64,000 nucleotides of DNA from Pampus argenteus. Taxonomy: Eukaryota; Chordata; Actinopteri; Scombriformes; Stromateidae. The notes beneath the pieces are model-generated. The model ran no database searches, was not told the origin of the DNA, and was given only the letters and a program-made list of their open reading frames with translations. The position numbers and the translations under genes were made by a program. Within the stretch, counting starts at the first letter, position 1, and each line of letters opens with the position of its first letter. Shown here piece by piece: positions 53,561 through 60,349 of this stretch. The stretch is taken from positions 5,002,001 through 5,066,000 of the forward strand of contig CM072877.1 in the NCBI GenBank assembly GCA_036937835.1, given 5' to 3'.

Positions 53561-54404
53561 CGAGCGGGTAGGTTAATTGGAACATGTAACACGATGTTAA
53601 CCGGGATTAATCAATGTAATTACACTGTGTAATTACATTTTTTTTATTGGTGCTCAGGCTTCCATCATGAACTCATGCGATGTTGTTATTTTTATTGTAT
53701 TATTATTGTTATCTTTGTGAGTTTTTTTCCCCCAAATGATATAATTTCCCTTTTTCTTTTGTTGTGTTTGTTTCAGCTTTTCTGGGCTGCTTGTTGTTTT
53801 CTAGCAGAGTGATGAGGGAGTGTGTGTGTGTGGACGCATGTGTGTAGTTCATTAATTAGGGTGTTTTCCCAGAAATTAGCCCAACATCGGCTCTGTTACC
53901 TTTAGTTGCTTCATTCATTAGCGCAGCATCATTCATTAGCCTGGCTGCTAATGAAAAGCCACTTTTAATTGGCAATGGAGAAATAATGGCTAAATGAAAA
54001 CACTAAATATAGAGAGGGCAGCTGTGTGTGTGTGTGTGCGTATGTGTGTGTGTTTCCATTAATTCTCTAGATAACGAAGAGGCCCAATAAACCTTTATTA
54101 GCTACTTAACCAGGACAGTTAGCCTGATAATAAGGATCCACGCAGAAACCTGGTGTGATGAGCTAACAACAAACACACACACACACACTACAACATGATT
54201 ACTGCTAATACTGGTGCTTGGTGTGTTTCTTGTGACGATACAGGCTGATATTTAATATTAACTAAAACCCCTCTCTATCTCTCTCCTTAGCTGGGACGAC
54301 CACTGAAGCTTCCCCTCCAGCCCCACCCCCTCCTGAGGCTCAGCCAATAGAAACCAAGGCTCCTGAGGAGGAAATGGACGTCACGGATGACGACATCACA
54401 GCAG
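12950..54404 (+). CDS. WDR7: WDR7 (rabconnectin-3 beta), N-terminal 1104 residues; gene continues past the right edge
   Basis: WD-repeat protein that pairs with DMXL-type rabconnectin-3 alpha and regulates V-ATPase assembly and acidification of synaptic and other vesicles (family knowledge). Coding exons: 12950-13108, 13224-13330, 13619-13697, 13807-13981, 14201-14277, 14943-15062, 15176-15321, 15446-15548, 21252-21399, 22304-22419, 22691-22823, 23192-23412, 23920-24115, 26345-26559, 32599-32832, 33481-33774, 34126-34322, 38580-38677, 42405-42542, 46315-46433, 46700-46823, 54291-54404. All have GT/AG borders and consistent phases, totalling 3313 nt. The start is ATG 12950 with A at -3; the protein begins MSGNSLVLPIVLWGR, as in vertebrate WDR7. 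WD-type strands are QICLWD, MCLWDV, LKVWII, LSLWSI, VIVWDI and VYVWQM. The human protein is 1490 aa, so roughly 390-430 residues (later exons, C-terminal WD repeats) should lie to the right. No stop or frameshift was seen. Two candidate optional exons are listed separately. Confidence 0.97.
14370..14770. repeat. Probable dispersed teleost repeat in WDR7 intron
   Basis: The block with GCAGCTAAAGAGCC, a run around CCAGCTGGACAGAAACACAA and ATGTTTCTCTGTAACTGCTG resembles a repeat I associate with many percomorph introns. No terminal repeats or reading frame were recognised, so the family is not assigned. The limits are approximate. Confidence 0.35.
17205..17330 (+). CDS. WDR7: Candidate in-frame cassette exon of WDR7 (42 codons, phase 0/0)
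   Basis: A long pyrimidine tract (17163-17200) leads to an AG at 17203-17204, followed by 126 open nucleotides and a strong donor CCA|GTAAGC at 17331. The frame that matches the flanking exons (phase 0 on both sides) is open throughout. It would insert a Gly/Glu-rich start (EGGEGGEEEE), then VAVEVMCLPASGCDLELY and TPELLYHHRPIEAP, between ...SDKQ and [11 protein letters not shown]. GC content is far above the surrounding intron. Remembered mammalian WDR7 has no counterpart at this junction. An upstream AG (17201-17202) is also possible but would give the wrong frame. Coding status is inferred. Confidence 0.55.
18122..18172 (-). mobile_element. Relic LINE reverse-transcriptase motif
   Basis: On the minus strand, codons read HGVPQGSILG, followed by ILIYINL, the conserved RT motif preceding the catalytic site in vertebrate LINEs. 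The flanks are decayed, so only a short fragment is supported and the family is not assigned. Confidence 0.5.
19643..20091. mobile_element. Candidate MITE with imperfect terminal inverted repeats
   Basis: The left end AGAGGTCAATCCACCCT (about 19645-19661) and the right end GGGGTGGATTGTCCCCT (20072-20088) are inverted complements over about 14 positions, with two or three mismatches. The internal sequence shows no reading frame. Target-site duplications were not clear. Confidence 0.4.
21252..24115 (+). CDS. WDR7: WDR7 coding exons 9-13: second half of the WD repeat block (residues 323-593)
   Basis: Exons 21252-21399, 22304-22419, 22691-22823, 23192-23412 and 23920-24115. Landmarks are [146 protein letters not shown] and GCSDGSVYVWQMDTG. 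The exon 10 donor (AAG|GTTTGA) is weak. The introns between these exons hold no recognised genes. Confidence 0.97.
24990..25145 (-). repeat. Dispersed teleost-type repeat, copy 1 (minus orientation)
   Basis: Reads GCTAGCAGTTTCCCCGTTTC, then TATGCTAAGATAAGCTAACG, then CAATCTTCTCATCTCACTTT. This order is the reverse complement of the block near 50455-50600 (GAATGAGATGAGAAAATTAA and GTTAGCCTAGCTTAGTGTAA). It is a common non-coding repeat type in fish introns; the family name is not assigned. It is interrupted by a short CA run near 25078. Confidence 0.5.
25473..25502. repeat. (CA)n microsatellite
   Basis: About 15 uninterrupted CA units within a WDR7 intron. Confidence 0.95.
26345..26559 (+). 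CDS. WDR7: WDR7 coding exon 14 (residues 594-665)
   Basis: Acceptor TTTCAG, donor AAG|GTAAAC. Codes GALDRCVMGITAIEILNACD and the nearly invariant NLKQAMTRRSLAALKNMAQ, a helical segment after the propellers that is highly conserved in WDR7. Confidence 0.97.
26988..27020. repeat. (GT)n microsatellite
   Basis: GT units with a single C interruption at 27001. Confidence 0.95.
27283..27310. repeat. (TA)n microsatellite
   Basis: About 14 AT/TA units in a WDR7 intron. Confidence 0.95.
28918..29075 (+). repeat. Dispersed repeat family B, copy 1
   Basis: Contains GAAACGATTCAGTCGATCAA, GGATAATCAGTTGATCGTTT and then CTGGTTCCGGCTTCTCCAAT and GAGGATTTGCTGCTTTTTGG. The same phrases recur at 56940-57040 and, inverted, at 56545-56800. 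This is a common type of intronic repeat in teleosts; no coding capacity was seen. Confidence 0.55.
29752..29975. repeat. Compound minisatellite: five copies of GACAGACTTCTATGGATG separated by GT runs
   Basis: Five units of the core GACAGACTTCTATGGATG (the last with G for A) are spaced about 35-60 bases apart by (GT)n and short GA runs. The unit is conserved while the GT spacer varies from about 10 to more than 30 bases. Confidence 0.9.
30236..30277. repeat. (CA)n microsatellite
   Basis: Interrupted CA run (one CATACA interruption). A GT/GTCT-rich tract lies upstream at 30050-30118. Confidence 0.9.
30700..30785 (+). mobile_element. Probable LINE 3' tail: hairpin plus (CTTA)n
   Basis: A short inverted repeat TTATTAATCCCA / TGGGATTAATAA (about 30706-30733) is followed by AAAGTCTGTC and then CTGCCTGC and (CTTA)5. 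A terminal hairpin followed by a short simple repeat is typical of 3' ends of L2/CR1-like LINEs in fish. The preceding 30540-30620 (TTTATTTGTCACATGTAATC) also resembles fish repeat sequence. No RT frame lies nearby. Confidence 0.4.
32171..32210. repeat. (TTA)n microsatellite
   Basis: About 13 TTA units, followed by AT-rich sequence. Confidence 0.95.
32599..32832 (+). CDS. WDR7: WDR7 coding exon 15 (residues 666-743)
   Basis: Acceptor CTCCAG, weak donor CAG|GTCGGC. Codes GNLPKYSHNALVVQAMKTNL, MHVLFFDVEAVIIQLLTEEA and DKGGSFLANKIFKQ. The end is shorter than I recall for the mammalian protein, which has a few more residues before the next exon's VKET. Confidence 0.97.
32833..33480 (+). other. 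WDR7: WDR7 intron between coding exons 15 and 16 (648 bp)
   Basis: AT-rich, with no recognised element. It ends in an A-rich rather than pyrimidine-rich run before the acceptor (33451-33480). Confidence 0.8.
33481..33774 (+). CDS. WDR7: WDR7 coding exon 16 (residues 744-841), acidic segment
   Basis: Begins VKETMKETIKEHLLDE, followed by a glutamate-rich stretch (DEDEEEEEEMRRREE) and then SLLEYNLTMDTAKLFMSCLH, AWGLNEQLD, HCPISFGLISRGGHMSLMLP and TFK at the donor AAG|GTATCC. The acidic stretch matches the equivalent site in vertebrate WDR7. The acceptor (TACACAG) lacks a normal polypyrimidine tract. Confidence 0.97.
34126..34322 (+). CDS. WDR7: WDR7 coding exon 17 (residues 842-907)
   Basis: Codes ESLLRQLSLATGRKL and the conserved GKGTYGLSRAVTTQHLLSVI, then SLANTLMGMTNATFVGEHMK. 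Ends in phase 2 (AG|GTAACA). Confidence 0.97.
34323..38579 (+). other. WDR7: WDR7 intron between coding exons 17 and 18 (4.3 kb)
   Basis: Holds CTCA/CA repeats at 35259-35300, a degenerate CAAGTC repeat block at 36030-36290, and GT-rich tracts at about 37953-37981 and 38463-38510. No exon was recognised. Confidence 0.7.
36030..36290. repeat. Degenerate CAAGTC-rich repeat block
   Basis: Many imperfect copies of CAAGTC, CAAGTCAAGT and TCAAGTC within 260 bp, as in old hexamer-derived minisatellites of fish genomes. The apparent ORFs here (KSQFKS-like) are a by-product of the repeat. Confidence 0.65.
38580..38677 (+). CDS. WDR7: WDR7 coding exon 18 (residues 908-939), proline-rich linker
   Basis: Acceptor CCTCTAG, donor CAAG|GTAACT. 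Codes PPRPGGTPETPRRTPAAPPQ and ends NPALQAQIKQ; the QIKQ ending matches the vertebrate protein (family memory). Phases are 2 in and 1 out, so with this model skipping it would break the frame. Confidence 0.9.
39524..39556. repeat. (CA)n microsatellite
   Basis: About 16 uninterrupted CA units. Confidence 0.95.
39819..39884. repeat. (GT)33 microsatellite
   Basis: The longest perfect dinucleotide run in the window, about 33 uninterrupted GT units, and therefore likely polymorphic. Confidence 0.97.
40700..40723 (-). mobile_element. Relic LINE reverse-transcriptase catalytic motif
   Basis: The minus strand reads YADDTLIF, the RT catalytic box, in an otherwise decayed stretch. A plus-strand phrase at about 40765-40810 (LQGSDIGP-like) could be a second, inverted fragment. 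Too short for family assignment. Confidence 0.4.
42405..42542 (+). CDS. WDR7: WDR7 coding exon 19 (residues 940-985), low-complexity linker
   Basis: Acceptor TTTACAAG, donor GAAG|GTACTG. Codes AAVTATANTSAATTAGVPGA and a Pro/Gly-rich stretch, then HNIHSVNEG, joining to WSQLAAMHC in the next exon. The final VNEG matches vertebrate WDR7, while the Ala/Thr/Gly-rich part differs from the mammalian linker as I remember it. The phase is right on both sides. Confidence 0.93.
42543..46314 (+). other. WDR7: WDR7 intron between coding exons 19 and 20 (3.8 kb)
   Basis: Pyrimidine-rich at the start (42600-42860). Contains an RT relic at about 43400-43455 (minus), T-tracts at 43935-43952 and a degenerate AGTAGT/AGCAGC trinucleotide stretch at about 44280-44420. 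It ends in a GT run just before the exon 20 acceptor. No exon was recognised. Confidence 0.7.
43400..43455 (-). mobile_element. Relic LINE RT fragment (FADDTT box)
   Basis: The minus strand reads RLFADDTTFLSS, the RT catalytic FADD box, within a short open stretch (43380-43706). The surroundings are not recognisable as intact RT. Confidence 0.5.
46315..46823 (+). CDS. WDR7: WDR7 coding exons 20-21 (residues 986-1066)
   Basis: Exons 46315-46433 and 46700-46823. They code [70 protein letters not shown] and DTVSS, a very strongly conserved helical region of WDR7. The exon 20 donor runs directly into a CA microsatellite (46439-46479), and GT repeats precede its acceptor. Confidence 0.97.
46439..46479. 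repeat. (CA)n microsatellite abutting a splice donor
   Basis: Starts 5 bases after the exon 20 GT, with one CG interruption. Confidence 0.95.
46905..47990 (+). mobile_element. Decayed hAT-superfamily transposon (Charlie-like transposase remnant)
   Basis: Starts with TAGGGGTGTCCAAACTATGG and GCCCGCGGGCCA, the typical left end of a hAT group in vertebrates. Downstream pieces in different frames match the transposase type also found in GTF2IRD2/ZBED-like domesticated genes. Examples are SYEVAKLIVQQGKPFSHGEF (about 47055), KLCGGTTDGAPAITGERKGM (about 47425), CTIHQEALCAKTVQLADVMN (about 47540), EFQAFLSDVDAEYEDVLYHS (about 47655) and LSDPLWLADLAFV (about 47800). Stops at 47276 and 47619 and frameshifts (for example near 47710) break it. 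The 3' terminal repeat was not found, so the right part is deleted or too decayed, and the right limit is approximate. Inserted in the sense direction, 82 bp after the exon 21 donor. Confidence 0.85.
48690..48713 (+). CDS. WDR7: Candidate 24-nt microexon of WDR7 (8 codons, phase 1/1)
   Basis: A long, strong pyrimidine tract (about 48590-48685) ends in CTATAG; then 24 nt and a donor AAAG|GTGAAT. Exon 21 leaves one base (C) and exon 22 expects one, so the piece is frame-neutral. It would add LRPADGKK, with the first codon made of C plus TT, in the disordered segment just before the acidic EEEMDVTDDD stretch. It would change the next codon's first base from C to G (Pro to Ala). Use in mRNA is inferred. 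Confidence 0.5.
50455..50600 (+). repeat. Dispersed teleost-type repeat, copy 2 (plus orientation)
   Basis: AAAGGAGCAGTTCAGCATTT, then CTTCAGAATGAGATGAGAA, then TTAGCCTAGCTTAGTGTAAA. It is the inverted counterpart of the copy at 24990-25145. Confidence 0.5.
51030..51415 (+). repeat. Long pyrimidine-rich tract
   Basis: Nearly 400 bases dominated by C and T on the plus strand (TTCC, CTCC and TCTT combinations), with few purines. ORFs rich in Ser, Leu and Phe here are composition artefacts. Confidence 0.8.
53438..53558. repeat. GTCT/GT compound microsatellite
   Basis: (TGTGTGTC)n at 53438-53490, then a pure (GT)n at 53521-53558. Confidence 0.95.
53850..54150. promoter_or_regulatory. Candidate conserved non-coding element, homeodomain-motif rich
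   Basis: Non-repetitive AT-rich islands on either side of a GT run. They have many ATTA/TAAT cores (TTAATTAGGG, TCATTCATTAGC occurring in two near-copies, GCTAATGAAAAG, TTTTAATTGGCAATGG, ATAATGGC). This texture is typical of vertebrate developmental enhancers. Conservation cannot be tested here. Confidence 0.3.
54291..54404 (+). CDS. WDR7: WDR7 coding exon 22 (residues 1067-1104), last exon in the window
   Basis: Acceptor CTCCTTAG, donor GCAG|GTAGGG. Codes GTTTEASPPAPPPPEAQ, IETKAPEEE and MDVTDDDITA, the acidic DDDIT motif being shared with vertebrate WDR7. The next expected exon (beginning near GCLSSVPQ in the family) was searched for by eye downstream and not found before 64000. Confidence 0.95.
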
Positions 54405-55616
54405 GTAGGGGCATTATTATCATTGAATAGTTGTATTTAGATGAGATGTAGCGGGTGCAACATTTATTTTTCATACAGGAATTTTGACTTTGAAACACAT
54501 TTTTCCTATGAATCAGATACTTGCGATGTCAGACCTTATATGTCTGAAGTGGGTCTAGTCTTGATGAGTAATGGCCTGTATAAGAAGGTCAGCATGGTGA
54601 TGTACGTCGCACTTGTTGGGATAGATGGCAAGTTATTATTGGTCAAGGTCTCTCAACAAGTCACAGAAGGAATATATGATGACTCTGTGGTCACCTGAAC
54701 TCTCAAATATCATGTCTGGCTCCAACATTGATGACAGCGTACTTTACCACGTACCAAAGAAACAAACTGGGAGAGCTGCTTGCTCAGCTACTACACAGGT
54801 ACTCACACAGAGACTCTCTCAGAGGGGCTTAGGTTGAGGTCAAAAGTTAACACACACACACATCTTGTAAGTCACAGCAGTTTGGGGATTTCAACCATTT
54901 TTTGAACTGGTCTCTTTCAGTGACTGAATGATTGGGAAATGTATTGTAATTTTGAATAAAAACAACAGAAATTACTTTATTAGTGGAGCCGGTAACTTCT
55001 CTAAGGCTTTTTAAATAGGACTTGTTTGATTACACACATTAGACAGAGCTGCAAATATCACAATGGAACGCTCCACAGAGCATTAAGCTTCCCAAAGCCT
55101 TAATCTTAAATATGTAGATTGAATAGACAAGTCCAAGCAAGAAATCCAACGAATTTTGTTGAATCTCATTCTGCTGGTCACAGATTCAACCAGAAAAAGC
55201 AGCTGATTGAGGTGAAAATGGTTGAGGGGACATACAACCAAACACTGGCTCATGTATCATTGTCAGCCATTAGATTTTGTTTTCAGAAGACGCACCATGA
55301 ATTTGTGCAGTAACCACATTTAGGATTTTTTTGTGTGTAGTAAAGGAAGATATTCTGTTAGTCCCAAAACTGCCACAATATATGTACATGTCCTTTTACA
55401 AGTGTTTTCCCTGCTCCTGCTGGAAGGGAGAGTCCTACCAGAGGATGTACTTACTCGTTAAAGGTGTTTGTGGTATAAAATGAAGGGATTCTTTTCCCCA
55501 GTGACCCATGGAGCCTCATCTGGATTGATATAAAAAAACATTAAAAACTCATTTATCATTTATGTGCTGATGAATTCAGGTGGTTTTGCTCTGCTGGCTA
55601 TGAATGTATATTTAGC

Positions 55617-55618
<2 letters not shown>

Positions 55619-55647
<29 letters not shown>

Positions 55648-55705
55648 CTGTGTCTGTGTCTGTGTGTCTGTGTCTGTGTCTGTGTCTGTGTCTGTGTCTG
55701 TGTCT

Positions 55706-55737
<32 letters not shown>

Positions 55738-55738
55738 T
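55619..55738. repeat. (GT)n(GTCTGT)n compound microsatellite
   Basis: A GT run, then about twelve TGTGTC units, then GT again; 120 bp in all. Confidence 0.97.
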
Positions 55739-55803
55739 TGATGTCACTATAACCTGCATGGTGTTAAAAGCAGTTTGGTGTTTAGTGTACACACGTTCAA
55801 CCT

Positions 55804-55834
<31 letters not shown>

Positions 55835-56544
55835 TTCACACAGTAAGGTGAGAAGCACTTTTCTCCCCAGGAAACGACTGACACCTGCAGTACAGGTAGA
55901 AAAGACACACGAACGCACACACACACACTTTTCCAGTCCATCTATCTTTTGTCACATTTCCTTGAATGTTAAGCTGCAACAGACAGACAGACACAGACAG
56001 ACAGATCAGCCTGGTGGATCTTTTATCGTAGCTTGTGACTACACTCACACGAAAAGCCTTTTTTAAAATTGTGCATTTTCAACAAAATAAACTGACTTAA
56101 AAAAAATGGCTCCACTAGTCACTTACTGTCACTTCCTCCCACCCAGCTTCCTTCTTTCCTCCTCCCTCCATCCTTCTCTCGGACCAGTCAATAGCACGGA
56201 CGTGTCTGACAATTTATCATTTCTCACAGCTCATTTTTCTCCTATTGACAGCAGTGTTTTTTTCATTCTGCCTCTGCAGTATTAAATCTATTAGCAGATG
56301 CCTCAAACACGGCAGAGTCTGAATCTTATCTACTGTGGGGAAAAAAATGCATTGAGTTTTGAAAATTCTCTGCTCTCCCTCTTTGTTTCACTTCTTTCCC
56401 TCCTCGTCATTGTTTGAACTCCTGTTAAATCCATTAAAAAAAAAATCACCAACGAGGATGTATTGTGGTGAAAAACCCTACCTCAGTGATTTTTGTTTAT
56501 ATCTCAGTTTATTGAGCAAGAAACATTATTTCAATTAGAGATGT

Positions 56545-56800
56545 GTCATAAAAACAGTCAATTTATCGATTTAATCTAATATTTTACTTTTTTTTTTAAA
56601 TTAAACAAGTAACAGTTTCACTTATACAATGCAAGAAGATGGTGAAAAATGTCTTGTTTTGTTTGACCAACAGTCCAAAGACATTCAGTTTACAGTGATA
56701 TAAAACATTGAAAAGAAACCGGAGAAGCTGGAGCCAAAGAATATTTGATAAATTGATTGATAATCGACTTAAATGGTTAATAAACACATTCAGAATAGTT
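56545..56800 (-). repeat. Dispersed repeat family B, copy 2 (inverted)
   Basis: Contains GTCTTGTTTTGTTTGACCAA, ACAGTCCAAAGACATTCAGT and GAGAAGCTGGAGCCAAAGAA, then ATTGATTGATAATCGACTTA. This is the reverse complement order of the copy at 28918-29075. Confidence 0.55.
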
Positions 56801-56812
56801 GGATTGTGAATA

Positions 56813-56866
56813 AAGAGCTCTTAGGCATTGAAACTGTACTGGCAGTTTCAATGCCTAAGAGCTCTT
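56813..56866. repeat. Perfect inverted repeat: 24-bp arms, 6-nt loop
   Basis: Left arm 56813-56836 and right arm 56843-56866 are exact reverse complements, with loop TACTGG. Each arm begins or ends in the 10-bp palindrome AAGAGCTCTT. The transcribed strand of WDR7 would form a very stable hairpin. Confidence 0.97.
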
Positions 56867-56939
56867 CCTAATGCAATGTCTAACTAATGTCAGTATTACT
56901 GATACAACAAGTCATTCGAAGTCATTTATCAAGAAAAAA

Positions 56940-57040
56940 AAGTGAAACATTATCTGGTTCCAGCTTATGAAATATGAGGATTTGCTGCTTCTATCTGTTT
57001 TGTGAAATTTGTAACTTAAATAGCCTCACATATTGACTGA
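56940..57040 (+). repeat. Dispersed repeat family B, copy 3 (partial)
   Basis: ACATTATCTGGTTCCAGCTT, then ATGAGGATTTGCTGCTTCTA, matching the middle of the copy at 28918-29075 in the same orientation and opposing the copy at 56545-56800. Confidence 0.5.
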
Positions 57041-57489
57041 GTCAGAAGAAGTTATTTGATCAACAAATGAAACAAATCAGAAGAAAGTCATGACACAAAC
57101 TGAGATGCTGTCAGAGAGGAAGTGTAGTGCCTGGCAGCTGCGTTCAACAGTCCAGCTCATCAGGTAATCACATTACAGCTCAGTTAAAGGATGCTTTTAG
57201 ACTTTTTCAAGTCACTCATTTTATATGTACATGGAAGGACTTAGTGGTTGCTGTAATCTGGGGGAGAGGAAACCAAAAAAGCAGACAAAGGAAAAAAAGA
57301 GGTGTCTACAGCCACAGAATCACTTGGCTGCAAGCTGTTACCACGGCAATAGACTCATCACCTCAGTCTACTGTCTCCCCTTGTCTCACTCACTCGCTCT
57401 CTCTTTCACACACGCATACAGAATTCAGGATATGCCGGTGACAACAGTTGTTGCTCGATGCCACAGCTGCAAAACCTCCCAGACCAGAG

Positions 57490-57490
<1 letters not shown>

Positions 57491-57529
<39 letters not shown>
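57491..57529. repeat. (CA)n microsatellite
   Basis: About 19 CA units. A second run of similar size lies at 57652-57689. Confidence 0.95.
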
Positions 57530-57532
<3 letters not shown>

Positions 57533-57647
57533 CTGTCAGTGTGTGTGCTGTAATTATGTCCCTAGTGGTGTCAGGGGATGTCATTAGGATCCACAATACA
57601 CCCCTCCTACACACACACACACATCGCCCCCTCTCTCCCTGTCTCTT

Positions 57648-57691
<44 letters not shown>

Positions 57692-59189
57692 CATTTCATT
57701 AAATCTCTACTGGCATAACACTTTGACAGAACAACATGTTGCCAAAGCAAACATGTTACAAACATTGTAAAGTAAATATTACATACAGTTAATAAATACA
57801 AAACTCTAATGATTTACAGTGCATTGAATATAAACAAAACTGATAACACTAAAGTAACATAAGAATCAAATTTCAGCATCAGAACCAAAAGTCCAGTATT
57901 GGAACCCCTCACACACACACACACACACATACACACACACCTACCTTTCTCCCACTTCTCTGTAAATTTCCAAAACTGACAATTTGACATTCACACACAC
58001 GCAGCGCATTGACCAGACAGGTATCTTTCTCTGTTTTAGATTCAATTATTGTCTGTCAAATTCGTTTGGTTGTTTGTATTTTTCACTTGTGTTTCGAACT
58101 GCTATTCAGGCAAAAACATCAGTCAGAGCCGTGTACTTTAATACAAGATATCTGCAGCCGCATTGAAATCTGATCACATCAGTGTGAAACAGTAATGTGT
58201 TCCTACACTAGAGGGAAGACTGCCTCCACAAACTGAGAGATCATCTCTGTCTCTGATGGAGGGGGTGACCCTAGGGAGGTCAAAGGTCCCTGCTGGACAC
58301 AGCCTCATCACCCCCTCCCTCACACACACACACACACGCCCATTTTCTCTGTGCTGGCAGGCATTTTGTCTCCTTCAGGAGTCCTGTAGACATTATCAGC
58401 TGATGCATTTTAGCCAACAAGAAGCAAACTTCATCTACAGATGAATACCTGAAATGCTCAGTGTGTCTTCACAATATGAATGATGAATATATTTTAAATT
58501 GATAGGTTGTTGATATTTACTTTTACGGTACAAATTAATTTAAAGATTTACTCATGTCTGCACCATTACTTGCAAATAATCCACATTCTGTTAAATTAAA
58601 ATGTGATGATTACGCATAAGGGAGTCAGTCATGCAGTAGTATCAGTTCATTGTCCTCAATAGGAGGAAAGAAGGAAAGTAGTGATGAAGGAAATGAATGA
58701 AAATGAGAATTTCTTTCTCACTTCTCTCTACCTCTTTCCTTTCTCCGCTTCCCTCGCTCATCCCTTGTGAGGGGTCCACAGCAGCACAGATAGAGGTCAG
58801 AGGTCAAAGGTCAGGCTGACCCTCACCTTTTGGTGTCATTAGTCCAGTTGTGATTTGGTTAGCTGAAACGCTAGCTTCCCTGGCTAATCTAATATGAAAG
58901 CGTGGAGGTCATTTGGGTCAGATCACATTTCTCTTCAGAACAGATTGAACTTACAGAGAGATGAATGTTCAGAGCTGCGACTCTCAACGTTCTTGATTGT
59001 TTCTGATGATTGGGTTTCTGCTGTTTTACCCAGTGAGTGACCCAGCTGGCGTATGGGAATATAATAATATTACAGCCTGAAAAGTGACGTTATTGTCTAA
59101 ATATTATAAATGTACAGGAATGTTATTTCTGGTGCCTTTGGTACAGAAATGGCAATATCTAACATAGTCGTACAGGACAGTACAGTATG

Positions 59190-59605
59190 ATATATTGTGG
59201 TACACTATGTTGCAGTGTAGTGTAGTATGGTATGGCATAGCCTAATATGGTTTTGTATAACATAGCAGTTACAGTTCAATATTATATAGTATAACATGAT
59301 GTAGTATAATATGTTATGGTGTAATATGTTTTGGTATGGTGTATTATTGTGTAGTATATGTTTTAGTATTATTTAGTATGGTGTAGTATGTGTTTTGGTA
59401 TAGTATATTATGGTGTAGTATAATATGTTTTGGTATTATTTAGTATGGTGTAGTATATATTTTGGTATAGTATATTATGGTGTAGTATAATATATTTTAG
59501 TATTGTTTAGTGTGGTGTAGTATGATATGTTTTGGTATTATTTAGTATGGTGTAGTATATGGTTTGGTATAGTGTATTATTGTGTAGTATAATATGTTGT
59601 TATAT
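59190..59605. repeat. AT-rich minisatellite (TAGTATGGTGTAG-like units)
   Basis: Over 400 bases of degenerate tandem units built from TAGTAT, GGTGTAGTAT, AATATGTTTTGGTATTATTT and similar phrases. Higher-order units of about 45-60 bp (TTTTGGTAT...TATGGTGTAG) repeat at least five times. Confidence 0.85.
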
Positions 59606-59957
59606 ACCGTATTTTACGGATTATAAGACGCTACTTTTTTTCCCCATACTTTGAACCATGTGGCCTTTCTATTATTTTTTCTTCAGCCCACAGGGGGGCG
59701 CTCTAGCAGGTCACTGCAAACGAGAAAGTGACAGTTTTTATACTTAGCACATTCAACCCGAAACGCACAACAGCAAAATACGATTATTATTACACCCTCA
59801 CCCCCTCAAAAAACCCACAAAGAAATTCCTATGATGCAGCTTTTAAGTTGAATGCCATCGATCTTGCTGTTTTGCATCCCATCTCCCTGTAGTCGTAATT
59901 CTCAAATCTGAACACAGATAATATCCACATATTTTTAGATTCAGTGTGACTTACATT
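59606..59957 (+). mobile_element. Remnant of a non-autonomous DNA transposon
   Basis: Begins TACCGTATTTTACGGATTAT and AAGACGCTACTTTTT, a terminal sequence very common in vertebrate MITEs. CAGGGGGGCGCTCTAGCAG lies inside it (59690-59710), and a possible partial inverted end GTGTGACTTACA is at about 59944-59955. The superfamily is not assigned and the right end is uncertain. Confidence 0.5.
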
Positions 59958-59983
59958 TCTTTCTCTCTTTCCCTCTCTCTACA

Positions 59984-59984
<1 letters not shown>

Positions 59985-60032
<48 letters not shown>
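59985..60032. repeat. (CA)n microsatellite
   Basis: About 23 uninterrupted CA units, immediately after a CT-rich stretch. Confidence 0.95.
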
Positions 60033-60035
<3 letters not shown>

Positions 60036-60349
60036 ACCTGTCTTATGGTTGAATGGACAGTGTGATAACGTGCACATGAAGGGGGGATGGGCAAAGTGTG
60101 TATGATTGTGTGTGTGCAAGGTTTTATGAATGTGTCACAAAGATAAAGCTCTGGCCTTGGGGTTGTGTGTGTGTGTGTACGCGCGTGCGCATGTGTGTTA
60201 CAGCCTGGCATGGTCTGACCACAGATGTAGACAGAGGGTCATGGAGACGAATTGACTGACCGCTTTACCGGGTAATTTACCATTACTTCACACTGGGATG
60301 GCTTGACTGTATTGTTATCATTTTTTGTTTTTCTTTCCGAGGTGCCAGC

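Larger units (their letters stand above)
46824..54290 (+). other. WDR7: WDR7 intron between coding exons 21 and 22 (7.5 kb)
   Basis: Carries a hAT relic (46905-47990), a candidate microexon (48690-48713) and a GC-rich ORF (48754-48998). It also holds a dispersed repeat copy (about 50455-50600), a 400-bp pyrimidine tract (51030-51415), GT/GTCT repeats (53438-53558) and a homeodomain-motif-rich island (53850-54150). Confidence 0.7.

Noticed and set aside
56813..56866. MicroRNA precursor
   Set aside because: The stem is perfectly paired and shorter (24 bp, 6-nt loop) than usual pre-miRNA hairpins with bulges, and contains an internal palindrome. Kept only as a hairpin.
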